A DNA stretch of 16,750 bases from Gp13-AA77 sp036521995 (GCA_036521995.1 DATDGR010000029.1:1-16750); one strand, 5' to 3'. Positions 1 to 7,418 are shown, counted from the stretch's first letter. The notes: generated from the sequence alone by a model not told the origin. Numbers and translations: made by a program.

Positions 1-1
1 G

Positions 2-76
2 GGCCCAAATTGGACCGTGGGCACGGCCGCGACGGCTGCCACGATTTATTTTGCGGCTTTGTTTGGCGGGAGTTAG
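2..76 (+). CDS. C-terminal end of an unidentified membrane protein (partial)
   Basis: The frame beginning at base 2 is open from the window edge to a TAG at 74-76 and gives 24 residues. They are mostly Ala, Thr, Ile, Tyr, Phe and Leu and end in FAALFGGS. This composition resembles a final transmembrane helix with a very short tail. Too little is present to name a family. The same strand and a 121-base gap to the DUF202 gene are compatible with, but do not show, a shared transcript. It could also be chance reading of the edge. Confidence 0.4.
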   Translation, partial: GPNWTVGTAATAATIYFAALFGGS

Positions 77-197
77 GGGCGAGCGGAAAGGCGAGAGATC
101 GGAACCGCGTGCAATTCCGATACACTCGCGTCAAGGGCCCAGATATTTGGACTTAACTGGCTCCGCAGCGCGTCCTAAGCTAAGCTAGGATTCTACG

Positions 198-584
198 ATG
201 GCCCTACCGGAGAGACCCGATCGGGCGCGCGATCACCTGGCCAACGAGCGAACGTTTCTGGCCTGGGTTCGCACCGGTATCGCTATGGTGGTGTTTGGAT
301 TCGCCCTCGGCCGCTTCGGGATTGCGTTGCGCCAGTTCCTTCAACTGGAGGGCAAGCCCACCAAGACCACCGGATGGTCAGTCTGGTTCGGCATGGTCTG
401 CATCGCGGTGGGCGTGGTGTTCGTTTTCGCCGCCCAGGCGCGCTATCGCCAAACGCGCCGCCAGATTGAGGAGGGCGCGTTCCAGCCGGCAGGATTCACC
501 ATCGATATGGTCGCGTTCCTGGTGGCTGTGCTCGGATTGGGACTCGCCGGGTATCTTATTCTGACCCTGTCGAGGGTTGGATGA
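198..584 (+). CDS. DUF202 (YidH-type) inner-membrane protein
   Basis: A 128-residue protein with the DUF202 signature RDHLANERTFLAWVRTGIAM near residues 11-30, followed by three hydrophobic segments at about residues 27-48, 59-80 and 103-124. Length, motif and three-helix topology all fit the small DUF202/YidH membrane proteins, whose biochemical role is not established. The ATG at 198 places the conserved RDHLANER motif near the N-terminus, as expected. Upstream is a weak TAGGA seven bases before the ATG, which can also be read as a TANNNT hexamer (186-191). The gene is convergent with the SLBB gene, with only 24 bases between the stop codons. Confidence 0.88.
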   Translation: MALPERPDRARDHLANERTFLAWVRTGIAMVVFGFALGRFGIALRQFLQLEGKPTKTTGWSVWFGMVCIAVGVVFVFAAQARYRQTRRQIEEGAFQPAGFTIDMVAFLVAVLGLGLAGYLILTLSRVG

Positions 585-608
585 CGGTCGTAGCGCCGCC
601 GATCAAAG

Positions 609-1133
609 CTACGAGGGCGAAGGGTTCGGGGGCTCGGGCGGAGGTAAGGTTAACGGCGGGTCCCACGGCCCGAGGCGGCGTCCGGGGTTCCTGGAATCGG
701 GAACGAACAGAATGTCGCTCTGACGCAGTTCGAGATCTAGCGCGTCGCGCTCGAGCACCTGATTGAGGTCGATAGGAATCTCAAATAGAGAGCCGTCTGC
801 ACGCTTGCGGATAACTTTGGCCGAGCGAGGCTTGGCGGTGGCAGCCCAACCCCCGGCCATTGCCAAGGCTTGGGACAGCATCATTCCGCCGCGGCCTTTG
901 ACTGCGCTACCGTCAGCTTGAAAAAGCTGCGGGGCGTCGTAGCCTCCGGGTTTCTCCACCGCGCCAACGACATAAATGAAATGCCCGGGAGGCTGCGTGA
1001 CGTTGCGGGGAGAAGCAATTTGCGGCCTTTCCTGAGCTGGGACAGGCATCGAAAACGCCATCGCGAGTAGAAAAGCGGTCGCAACGGCAGCGCTTCTCCC
1101 GGACCAGCAGGCATCCGGTGTTCGCCGGTTCAT
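609..1133 (-). CDS. Exported protein with a single SLBB (soluble ligand-binding beta-grasp) domain
   Basis: From the ATG at 1133 the product is 174 residues. Residues 13-34 form a signal peptide ending in a PVPAQ cleavage region. An SLBB domain follows at about residues 46-135, recognisable from FIYVVGAVEKPGGY, then LSQALAMAGG, then a lysine/arginine-rich strand and LELRQSDILFVPDS. This is the fold that follows the Wza/polysaccharide-export N-terminal domain, but that domain is absent and the tail is proline-rich. The family binds sugars or packs in outer-membrane export rings; no capsule genes lie nearby, so the role is open. An in-frame TTG at 1169 would add 12 residues before the signal peptide and is less likely. 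No Shine-Dalgarno sequence is seen before either start. Confidence 0.82.
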   Translation of the reverse strand: MNRRTPDACWSGRSAAVATAFLLAMAFSMPVPAQERPQIASPRNVTQPPGHFIYVVGAVEKPGGYDAPQLFQADGSAVKGRGGMMLSQALAMAGGWAATAKPRSAKVIRKRADGSLFEIPIDLNQVLERDALDLELRQSDILFVPDSRNPGRRLGPWDPPLTLPPPEPPNPSPS

Positions 1134-1140
1134 GCATCGA

Positions 1141-1169
1141 AGTATATGGCGGACGCGGACGGCGTACAA
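1141..1169 (-). promoter_or_regulatory. Candidate promoter of the SLBB gene, possibly giving a leaderless mRNA
   Basis: Read on the minus strand, TTGTAC (1169-1164) is followed after exactly 17 bases by TATACT (1146-1141). The ATG at 1133 starts only eight bases beyond the -10 hexamer, so transcription would begin at or next to the start codon. The -10 is close to the sigma-70 consensus; the -35 matches only its TTG. Confidence 0.35.
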
Positions 1170-1351
1170 TGGGCAATCCGAGGCGCCGCCGGGACCGGAC
1201 CAGCTCCAACCCGCGCTGATGGATCTGCGTCTAAATAACCATACGGCGCAGGCAACTCCAGGCGGTGGGAATAGGAATCAACCGCGTCGGTATGTTCAGT
1301 AGAGCCCGGGCAGGACCGAAGGCGAGGGCTGGCGAGAGAAGTGAGGGCAGC

Positions 1352-1987
1352 ATGTCAATCAAGCGCACCACCGACGTCCCATACTCCGAGGTCACGCCTG
1401 AGCAGCTTGACTTGAACCGGCGGAAATTTCTGAAAGGAGCGGGGGCGGCGGCGAGCGCGGCGCTGGCGGGCCTGGCGTTCTGGCGTTACCGAAGATGGGA
1501 GCCCGCTGAGGCGGAGGCAGCGCCAGCCGGGCAGCCAAAGACGGTCCGCATTGTAGAATTCTCGGACGCCGGTTTGCGCGAAGGCGTGGCGATGGTTCCT
1601 AAGATTGTCAAGACTGAGCAGGAGTGGCGGGCGCAGCTCAGCCCCGAGGCTTTTGAGGTGGCCAGGCATGCCGGCACCGAGACGCCGTTTTCCGGGGCCT
1701 ATTGGAACCTTCACGACAAAGGACTGTTCCGCTGCATCTGCTGTGAGACCGCCCTGTTCAGCTCCGAGACAAAGTTTGAGTCGGGCACGGGCTGGCCCAG
1801 CTTCTGGGCGCCCTTGGCCAAGGAGAACGTACGGGAACAACTGGACCTCAGTCTGGGGATGCCCCGCACGGCGGTATCCTGCCGGCGATGCGATGCTCAT
1901 CTGGGCCACGTTTTCGACGACGGCCCGAAGCCGACAGGGCTGCGGTACTGCATGAATTCGGTGGCTTTGCGGTTCGTCAAGGCCTGA
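1352..1987 (+). CDS. msrB: Peptide-methionine (R)-S-oxide reductase MsrB with an MsrP-like Tat leader
   Basis: This enzyme reduces the R diastereomer of methionine sulfoxide in proteins. The ATG at 1352 (GTGAGG just upstream) gives 211 residues. A GTG at 1265 would add a nonconserved extension. Residues 1-45 contain MSIKRTTDVPYSEVTPEQ, then the twin-arginine motif RRKFLK and a hydrophobic stretch. This arrangement resembles the leader of the molybdoenzyme MsrP. The MsrB domain spans about residues 66-211. Zinc ligands are C128/C131 and C177/C180, and the catalytic Cys is C200 in RYCMNS. The position that carries a resolving Cys in many MsrBs (SGxGWPSF) is Thr146. One extra Cys lies at 130. 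The gene heads an operon with msrA (80-base gap) and msrQ. The predicted location is periplasmic or membrane-anchored. Confidence 0.93.
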   Translation: MSIKRTTDVPYSEVTPEQLDLNRRKFLKGAGAAASAALAGLAFWRYRRWEPAEAEAAPAGQPKTVRIVEFSDAGLREGVAMVPKIVKTEQEWRAQLSPEAFEVARHAGTETPFSGAYWNLHDKGLFRCICCETALFSSETKFESGTGWPSFWAPLAKENVREQLDLSLGMPRTAVSCRRCDAHLGHVFDDGPKPTGLRYCMNSVALRFVKA

Positions 1988-2067
1988 GCCCGACAGGAAT
2001 CACGGCGGTCCTGGGCTTTCGGCTGGACCGGGCTGCTCGAGGAAGTTGAAATAGGGAGGTGCTACCG

Positions 2068-2742
2068 ATGTGGAATCGCGTTACGGAAACTCCTTTCGTT
2101 CGGCTGCTGGTTCTTCTTTCCGCCTTAGGCTTAGCAGCCTGCACGACTGCCGTGCGCGGACAGGTTCCAGCTTTTTCGGGTGACTCTCAGCGGGCGGCGG
2201 CCAAGGGCAAAGAAACCGCGGTTTTCGCGGGAGGGTGCTTCTGGGGCGTGGACGCGGTCTTCAAACACGTGAAAGGTGTTTCGAACGTCGTTTCAGGGTA
2301 TTCAGGCGGGAGCGAGGCCACGGCGGAGTACGAGACCGTCAGCACCGGCACCACCGGTCACGCCGAGTCGGTGAAGATCACCTACGACCCGTCGCAGATC
2401 TCTTACAGCGAGTTGCTGCGGGTCTTTTTCTCGGTGGCCACCGATCCCACCCAACTGAATCGTCAGGGTCCGGACACGGGCACTCAGTACCGTTCCGTGA
2501 TCTTCTATACCAACGACGATCAGAAGCAGACCGCCCTGGCCTACATCGACCAGCTCAACAAGGCCGGGGTCTTTCTGGGGCCGATTGTGACCCAGGTGGT
2601 CCCTCTGCAGCATTTCTACGCGGCCGAGGCGTACCACCAGAATTACCTGGCGTTCCATCAGGACAATCCTTATATCGTCTACAACGATCTGCCGAAGCTG
2701 AAAGCGCTTCAGAAAGAGTTTCCCGAGATCTATAAGAAGTAG
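2068..2742 (+). CDS. msrA: Exported peptide-methionine (S)-S-oxide reductase MsrA (lipoprotein)
   Basis: This enzyme reduces the S diastereomer of methionine sulfoxide. The ATG at 2068 is preceded by AGGGAGG at a good distance and gives 224 residues; an in-frame GTG at 2059 overlaps that ribosome site and is unlikely. The N-terminus is a hydrophobic signal ending in the lipobox LAAC (C25). The catalytic motif GGCFWG places the nucleophile at C57. Further family landmarks are SGYSGG, GHAESVKITYDP, DPTQLNRQGPDTGTQYRS and the terminal HQNYLAFHQDNPY. Apart from the lipid Cys, C57 is the only cysteine, so no recycling cysteine is present, unlike the three-cysteine E. coli enzyme. It lies five bases upstream of msrQ. 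Confidence 0.95.
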   Translation: MWNRVTETPFVRLLVLLSALGLAACTTAVRGQVPAFSGDSQRAAAKGKETAVFAGGCFWGVDAVFKHVKGVSNVVSGYSGGSEATAEYETVSTGTTGHAESVKITYDPSQISYSELLRVFFSVATDPTQLNRQGPDTGTQYRSVIFYTNDDQKQTALAYIDQLNKAGVFLGPIVTQVVPLQHFYAAEAYHQNYLAFHQDNPYIVYNDLPKLKALQKEFPEIYKK

Positions 2743-2747
2743 CGAAG

Positions 2748-3428
2748 ATGCAAGGGACGTCACGCCTTCGTGAGGGAGGAACGCGGACGAGCGCAACCGC
2801 GATCCGCGGGGCCAAGGTTTTCGTCTTCATCCTGTGCACGATGCCGGCGATTCAACTCGCCTGGCGGGCGCTGCAGGACGATCTGGGCCCCAACCCGATC
2901 GAGCTGATCACCCACTTTACCGGCGACTGCATCCTGATTTTTCTGGTCCTCACCCTCTCGATCACGCCGGCGCGCCGGATCCTCCATGTGCCGGAGCTGA
3001 TCCGCTTCCGGCGCATGCTCGGCCTTTTTGCCTTCTTTTACACCTGCCTTCATTTCTCCACCTGGATCGGCCTCGACAAATTCTTCAACCTCAAAGAGAT
3101 GCTGCATGACGTTCGCAAGCGCCCGTTCATCACCATGGGATTCACAGGATTCGTGTTGTTGATACCGCTGGCCTTTACCTCCACCGCGGGCTGGATTCGC
3201 CGCCTGGGCGGCAGGCGGTGGCAGGCCTTGCATCGGCTGATCTACGTTAGCGCCGCGGCCGGAGTGATTCACTACACCTGGCTGGTGAAATCGGACATTC
3301 GCAAGCCGGTGATGTATGCGGCGACGGTCAGCCTGCTGCTGTGCTACCGCGCGGGCACGTGGCTTCAGCGCCGCAAGGCTCGATCGAGCGCCCGCCCGCG
3401 CCTGCCGGCGGAGGTCGAGGCCACCTGA
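2748..3428 (+). CDS. msrQ: MsrQ (YedZ) heme-binding membrane subunit
   Basis: A 226-residue protein of the ferric-reductase-like transmembrane family with six hydrophobic segments at about residues 23-40, 53-72, 90-110, 127-146, 160-180 and 187-205. MsrQ carries b-type heme and passes electrons from the quinone pool or a cytosolic flavin reductase to periplasmic MsrP. Family landmarks are NPIELITHFTGD, LTLSITPARR, RRMLGLFAFFYTCLHF and LHRLIYVSAAAGVIHYTWLV. His102, His162 and His175 are spaced 60 and 13 residues apart, the same spacing I recall for the heme ligands of the E. coli protein (91, 151, 164). The start lies five bases after the msrA stop, so translation is probably coupled. The catalytic partner MsrP is absent from this window. 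Confidence 0.93.
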   Translation: MQGTSRLREGGTRTSATAIRGAKVFVFILCTMPAIQLAWRALQDDLGPNPIELITHFTGDCILIFLVLTLSITPARRILHVPELIRFRRMLGLFAFFYTCLHFSTWIGLDKFFNLKEMLHDVRKRPFITMGFTGFVLLIPLAFTSTAGWIRRLGGRRWQALHRLIYVSAAAGVIHYTWLVKSDIRKPVMYAATVSLLLCYRAGTWLQRRKARSSARPRLPAEVEAT

Positions 3429-3485
3429 CGGCGGGCTCGCAAAATGCCGGCCTGAACGTCGGCGCCTTACGATACACTGCTCGGG

Positions 3486-4607
3486 ATGCGTCCGACGGAG
3501 TTCATCGCCCAGGTGAGCGGCGGGAAGGCGTGTGCCTGTTATTTCCTGCGCGGACCCGATCGCTTCCTGCACGAGGAGTGTCGCGCGGCGGTGGTGGCAG
3601 CGGTGCCGCCTGAGGCTCGCGCCTGGTGCCTCAGCGAGGTGGATTTCGAGGCCGGCCAGCTCACCCGGCAGCTCGATAACGCCCGCCAGATGCCGATGCT
3701 CGGGGGGCGAAGCTTCTTCCTCTTCTCTGATCCTGATGATCTGCGCCGCGCCGGCGATGAAGATCTTGACGCACTGGTGGCCTATCTCCAGAAACCCTCC
3801 CTTTTTGCCACCCTGATCTTTGCGGCCGCCGAGCCGGACCGGCGCCGCCGCTTCGTGCAGCTCCTCGAAAAAAAGACGGTGGTGGTGGAGATGCTGCCCC
3901 TGGACCGTGTTGAAGCAGCCCGCTGGCTGCAGGCGTACTTGCGGAGGGCGGGAGTGAGTGTGACGCCGGAACTGGCGGGCGAAGTGGCGTCGCGCTTTGA
4001 AGATCGTCCGGACACGCGCAGCGACACGAGGCCCGGCGTCAACCTGCTCGGGATGCGAACGGAAGTGGAGAAGCTTCTCACGGCCAAGCCGGCAGTCAAG
4101 CGCCTGGAGCCTGCCGACCTGGAGCTGATTGTCTCCTACCGGGAGGACCACGAGATCAGCAAGCTGCTGGAGGCGATTGCCGAGCGGCAACTGGGCCCGG
4201 CGATCGCGCGTTTGCGGGCGCTGGTGGCGAGCAAGGAACCGGAGGCGCTGATTCTGTGGTCGATCGGCGACCTGTTCCGGCAGGCCCTAAAGAGCACGTC
4301 CGCAGCTTCCGCCTCCGGCCGTTCCGGCAGCGGGCGCATGGGTTCAGGGGGTCAAAGGGACCAGAGGAACTGGTACCGTCCGGGGGGACGCTCCTCCACC
4401 TATGAGATTGCGCAACGGGCGGTGCGGCGGTACTCACCCGAAGAGCTCGGGCAAGCCCTGCGGCGTACGCGAGACGCCGATTTGGCCGTCAAGTCTGCCT
4501 GGAAAGACTCGAAGCTGCTGCTCGAGATCCTGATCTGGCAGGTAACGGTGGGCAGAGATGGAAGCGCCTGGATGGAGCCGAACTGGTTCGGGTCTGCCGA
4601 AGCGTGA
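3486..4607 (+). CDS. holA: DNA polymerase III delta subunit (HolA)
   Basis: A 373-residue clamp-loader delta subunit, which opens the beta sliding clamp during replication. The N-terminus YFLRGPDRFLHEECRAAV (about residues 19-36) matches the start of the delta AAA+-like domain, which lacks nucleotide-binding motifs in this family. MPMLGGRSFFLF and the LDALVAYLQKPS region follow, then a lid domain. The C-terminal helical collar starts near residue 220 (EDHEISKLLEAIAERQLGPA). A Gly/Ser/Arg-rich stretch at about residues 272-305 interrupts the collar and looks like a flexible insertion. It starts 57 bases after msrQ, so it may be cotranscribed. The ATG at 3486 lacks a clear Shine-Dalgarno sequence; TACACT ends seven bases before it. 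Its stop is 10 bases from that of convergent rpsT. Confidence 0.9.
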   Translation: MRPTEFIAQVSGGKACACYFLRGPDRFLHEECRAAVVAAVPPEARAWCLSEVDFEAGQLTRQLDNARQMPMLGGRSFFLFSDPDDLRRAGDEDLDALVAYLQKPSLFATLIFAAAEPDRRRRFVQLLEKKTVVVEMLPLDRVEAARWLQAYLRRAGVSVTPELAGEVASRFEDRPDTRSDTRPGVNLLGMRTEVEKLLTAKPAVKRLEPADLELIVSYREDHEISKLLEAIAERQLGPAIARLRALVASKEPEALILWSIGDLFRQALKSTSAASASGRSGSGRMGSGGQRDQRNWYRPGGRSSTYEIAQRAVRRYSPEELGQALRRTRDADLAVKSAWKDSKLLLEILIWQVTVGRDGSAWMEPNWFGSAEA

Positions 4608-4617
4608 CGGAGTCCGG

Positions 4618-4890
4618 CTAACTCTGGGCAGCAAGAGCATTGACGCTGATCGTCAGCCGCGACTTGTAACGAGCGGCGGCCCTCGCGTGCACAATGCCCT
4701 TGTGGACGGAATGGTCAATCAAAGCCAGCGTGGGCTTCAGCAGCTCCTGGGCGGCGGACTTGTCCTTTGAAGCTACAACTGCGCGCAGCTTGCGGATCTG
4801 GTGGCGAAGCCGGGTCGTATGAGCCCGATTCACCTCGGTTCGCGTCTGGGTTTGCTTGATACGCTTCAGGGCAGACTTGTGACTGGCCAC
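4618..4890 (-). CDS. rpsT: 30S ribosomal protein S20
   Basis: A basic, helical 90-residue protein that binds 16S rRNA in the small subunit. VASHKSALKRIKQTQTR at the N-terminus and HARAAARYKSRLT near residues 67-80 are typical of S20, and the length fits. The GTG at 4890 is chosen because it places A-SHKSALKR at position 2 and has AGGAG five bases upstream. A longer open frame continues to 5073 but runs through the promoter and is not coding. A near-consensus promoter lies at 4924-4952. The gene is convergent with holA; no obvious terminator separates the two stops. Confidence 0.95.
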   Translation of the reverse strand: MASHKSALKRIKQTQTRTEVNRAHTTRLRHQIRKLRAVVASKDKSAAQELLKPTLALIDHSVHKGIVHARAAARYKSRLTISVNALAAQS

Positions 4891-4923
4891 AACAGCTCCT
4901 TCGTAGAAAGAACGTGAATGATT

Positions 4924-4952
4924 AATATAGCAGAGCCCTACCCACGCGTCAA
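4924..4952 (-). promoter_or_regulatory. Sigma-70 type promoter of rpsT
   Basis: On the minus strand TTGACG (4952-4947), a 17-base spacer and TATATT (4929-4924) form a near-consensus promoter. A TG one base before the -10 also makes it an extended -10. Initiation near 4917 would give a leader of about 27 bases containing the AGGAG site. Confidence 0.75.
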
Positions 4953-4978
4953 TTCCACAGACAACCGCGACGCTCTGC

Positions 4979-5203
4979 TTAAGGTCTACCCCGCCCCAAC
5001 ACCCACCACCGGCGCACGATGGTGATAGACGCCACGCCCAACAGAAAGCCGAAAGGCCAGGCTCCTTGACCAAACCCGTAAACTGACCCTAGCGCGCACG
5101 CTAGAGCGACCGCTGAGATGAACCACCGGCTGCGACTGTCCAGCGCACGGCAGAACAGCATCAGGGTGATGGCAAACAATACGAAGACTGAGGATCGATT
5201 CAT
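4979..5203 (-). CDS. Small two-helix membrane protein, hypothetical
   Basis: From the ATG at 5203 the product is 74 residues; a TTG at 5209 would add two. It contains two to three hydrophobic stretches at about residues 3-20, 28-47 and 48-64. The segment ALACALGSVYGFGQGAWPFG is one I associate with short acidobacterial and other Gram-negative membrane proteins of unknown function. A basic tail (RRWW, RGRP) would place the C-terminus in the cytoplasm. GGGGAAG lies upstream as a modest ribosome site. It is in the same direction as rpsT but separated from it by the rpsT promoter. No function can be assigned. Confidence 0.65.
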   Translation of the reverse strand: MNRSSVFVLFAITLMLFCRALDSRSRWFISAVALACALGSVYGFGQGAWPFGFLLGVASITIVRRWWVLGRGRP

Positions 5204-5297
5204 GTTCAACGCTTCCCCGCTGCGCCGGCCAACGCTCGTGAGCCAAACTTAAAGAAGCCAGATCGTGGCCGCGGCTTCCTCAGACTGGTTGTCACAG

Positions 5298-7418
5298 CTA
5301 GAACTTCACCAGGATGTCAAAATCCATCAAGAACTCGCCCTTAACAAGGCTCGGGTACCAGACCCCGCCATCGTTAATGCAGGCACCAGGCCCATTCGTT
5401 GGCGACGGGGTACCATCGTTACAGGAGTATTCGGTGGGAAAGCCGTTAGGGGTGCCCGAGGACGCGCCCATAAACGCAGGAGGCGTAATCCCCCCCCGAC
5501 CCGTCCAATACGGTACATCCGCGTGGCGATAGTCCCCCTCGGCGCGGAACGTGATGTACTGCTTGGGCATCCAGTCAAAAGTGAGCGAAGTGTCCCAAGC
5601 TTTGAACTTGTCTCCGGGATTCTCTGTAAAGTAGGGTGAGTTGATTGCCGCGCTACCGGCGGTTTCTCCGTTGATGGGCGGGATCAGCACGAGGTAACGT
5701 CCGGGATTGTTGATCGCGCCGCCTCCGAGGGTCAGGCCGAATTGGTCCTTGTGGAACCAAAAACGGTTGTAAACCATAGCGCCGACGAAGCTCTGTTTGG
5801 GACCGCCCGCGTGGTCTCCGGTACAACTCACACCACCGCCATATTCACAACCTAAATCGCCGGTGAAGGAGAACGCCATCTTATCCAGCGGCTTTGCCGG
5901 TTTGTCGTAGTATTTGATTTCGATGCTGTTGTCGGTGTGGATGCGGGCGCGGCCGGGTACGTACAGATCATCGTGGCCGAGGCCGTAATTGTTGGAAATG
6001 AGGTTCATCCACGAATACGGCGTCCACTTGACCTGCCCTCCTATGCCGGGCCGGTTGTTGGACGAGGCGTACGACTGCCACCCGTTGATGAACCACGGCT
6101 CAATCTTCAGGTGTTGCGTGGGAAAAATCTGAACTCGCACTCCCTGGAAAAACCATGGCGTGTTGGAGGACACATACGAGGGCTGGTAGGCCCAATTATC
6201 GAAGTTGTAGTAGCTGAACAGGCCGATGTAGGACATAAAGATTCCGGCATCGACGTTGATCCCGTACCATTTGTTAAAGTGGTACCCTCCGTACGCTTCC
6301 GACAAGTAGCGGTTCGCATCGTTAAGCTCCCATTCACCGTGGGTGTAGCTAGGGTCATTGCGAACGGTCGCTGTGGAATATGTCCCAAACTGCGTCATGA
6401 GTCTGCCACGAACGTTGTCCCAGTGGAAGTCACCGCCGACACCGAGCTGCTCCAACTGGACTTCCCCTTCCCGAAAAAGTTCGCTCGACCCACCCATGGA
6501 GTGGTCCGCGGGATGCTGGTTGTCCCAGGCATAGGTAACGTCAGCTCGGATCTCTGGGGTAAAAAACTTCGTGTCCCAAAATATCTCTTTGGTGCGGGGG
6601 CTGCCATTGAGCCACGTCCAGTCCGCGTCCGAAAAAGGGTCCGGTTTCTTCTGTTTATTCGCTTCACCGATTGGTTGAACGGGAGCGTCTGCGGGAGCAG
6701 TCCAGCCCGGAGCAAGCGCCGCCAGGGTTTCAGGGGCCGGTATCGTGGGAAGCGGCTTGGGATTCTCTGCGGGCAAAATCGCTGGCGCAGCCAGAGAAGC
6801 CAGCAGCGGCTGAGCCGTGCCCGCAGCAGCAACGGTCCCCTTGGCCTCCTTAGCCTCCATGGCAGCCAGACGTTGCTCCAAGCGGTCGAGGCGATCGAGC
6901 AGTTGCCTTTCGCGCTCGGTGAGAGGCGGATTGTCTGTTTTTGCGGCTACCGGCACTCCGCCCGTATCAGCAGAACTACCCTTAGGAGGCGCCAACCCCG
7001 CGATGAGGACTGGGTCGCCCGCCGGCTTGGAGCCGTTTGAGGACGCGAGAGCCATGTCCACCCGCAGACTCTGTCGTGCTCTCAGTTCGATGGCCGTCGC
7101 TGAGGAGGTTGCGAGTCCCTCCTTGTGCGCCGTCAACAGGTAGCGTCCAGGCTGCAAGTTCTCGAGTGAGAAATCTCCCTCCTCGTCGCTGAACACGCTG
7201 CGATCGGTGCTCTCATCCAGATTGCGCACAACAATCTGCGCGCCTGAAAGGGGCAGTCCGCTAAAGTTCCGGACAACTCCACGAAGGTCGCCGAGCGTCG
7301 ATTGTGCGTAAGCCGGGACGCCAGACACTAGGACTGAAAGCCCGATGCAACCTGCAGCCATAAGGTTGAGTAACACTTTGCGGATCGTACAGTACTCGGC
7401 TCCACCTGGCGTTGTCAT
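5298..7418 (-). CDS. Porin-like outer-membrane beta-barrel protein with N-terminal carboxypeptidase-regulatory-like domain
   Basis: A 706-residue envelope protein. Residues 1-38 are a signal peptide (SGVPAYAQ). Residues about 40-125 are a CarboxypepD_reg-like beta-sandwich (LRGVVRNFSGLPLSGAQIVV, then GDFSLENLQPGRYLL). Residues 167-192 form a short coiled coil (ERERQLLDRLDRLEQRLAAM), followed by a Pro/Ala-rich linker to about residue 258. The rest is an aromatic-rich beta-barrel resembling the OmpL-like/bbp2 porin families, ending in a terminal Phe (DFDILVKF) as expected for a BAM substrate. The ATG at 7418 has GAGGAGG ten bases upstream. The substrate is unknown. The long upstream intergenic region with repeats suggests regulated expression. 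An alternative description is a TonB-receptor-like protein, but no plug or TonB box was recognised. Confidence 0.87.
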   Translation of the reverse strand: MTTPGGAEYCTIRKVLLNLMAAGCIGLSVLVSGVPAYAQSTLGDLRGVVRNFSGLPLSGAQIVVRNLDESTDRSVFSDEEGDFSLENLQPGRYLLTAHKEGLATSSATAIELRARQSLRVDMALASSNGSKPAGDPVLIAGLAPPKGSSADTGGVPVAAKTDNPPLTERERQLLDRLDRLEQRLAAMEAKEAKGTVAAAGTAQPLLASLAAPAILPAENPKPLPTIPAPETLAALAPGWTAPADAPVQPIGEANKQKKPDPFSDADWTWLNGSPRTKEIFWDTKFFTPEIRADVTYAWDNQHPADHSMGGSSELFREGEVQLEQLGVGGDFHWDNVRGRLMTQFGTYSTATVRNDPSYTHGEWELNDANRYLSEAYGGYHFNKWYGINVDAGIFMSYIGLFSYYNFDNWAYQPSYVSSNTPWFFQGVRVQIFPTQHLKIEPWFINGWQSYASSNNRPGIGGQVKWTPYSWMNLISNNYGLGHDDLYVPGRARIHTDNSIEIKYYDKPAKPLDKMAFSFTGDLGCEYGGGVSCTGDHAGGPKQSFVGAMVYNRFWFHKDQFGLTLGGGAINNPGRYLVLIPPINGETAGSAAINSPYFTENPGDKFKAWDTSLTFDWMPKQYITFRAEGDYRHADVPYWTGRGGITPPAFMGASSGTPNGFPTEYSCNDGTPSPTNGPGACINDGGVWYPSLVKGEFLMDFDILVKF

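Noticed and set aside
581..766. Small plus-strand frame overlapping the DUF202 stop by ATGA
   Set aside because: The overlap looks like translational coupling, but the frame runs antisense through the SLBB coding sequence and is Arg-rich without a motif.
2760..4190. A 476-codon open frame on the minus strand across msrQ and holA
   Set aside because: It lies antisense to two well-identified genes, its translation is Arg/His/Gln-rich without family resemblance, and it ignores gene boundaries. Long antisense frames are common in high-GC DNA.
5937..7040. A 367-codon plus-strand open frame inside the porin gene
   Set aside because: It is antisense to a clearly coding barrel protein with signal peptide and terminal Phe, and has no recognisable domain.
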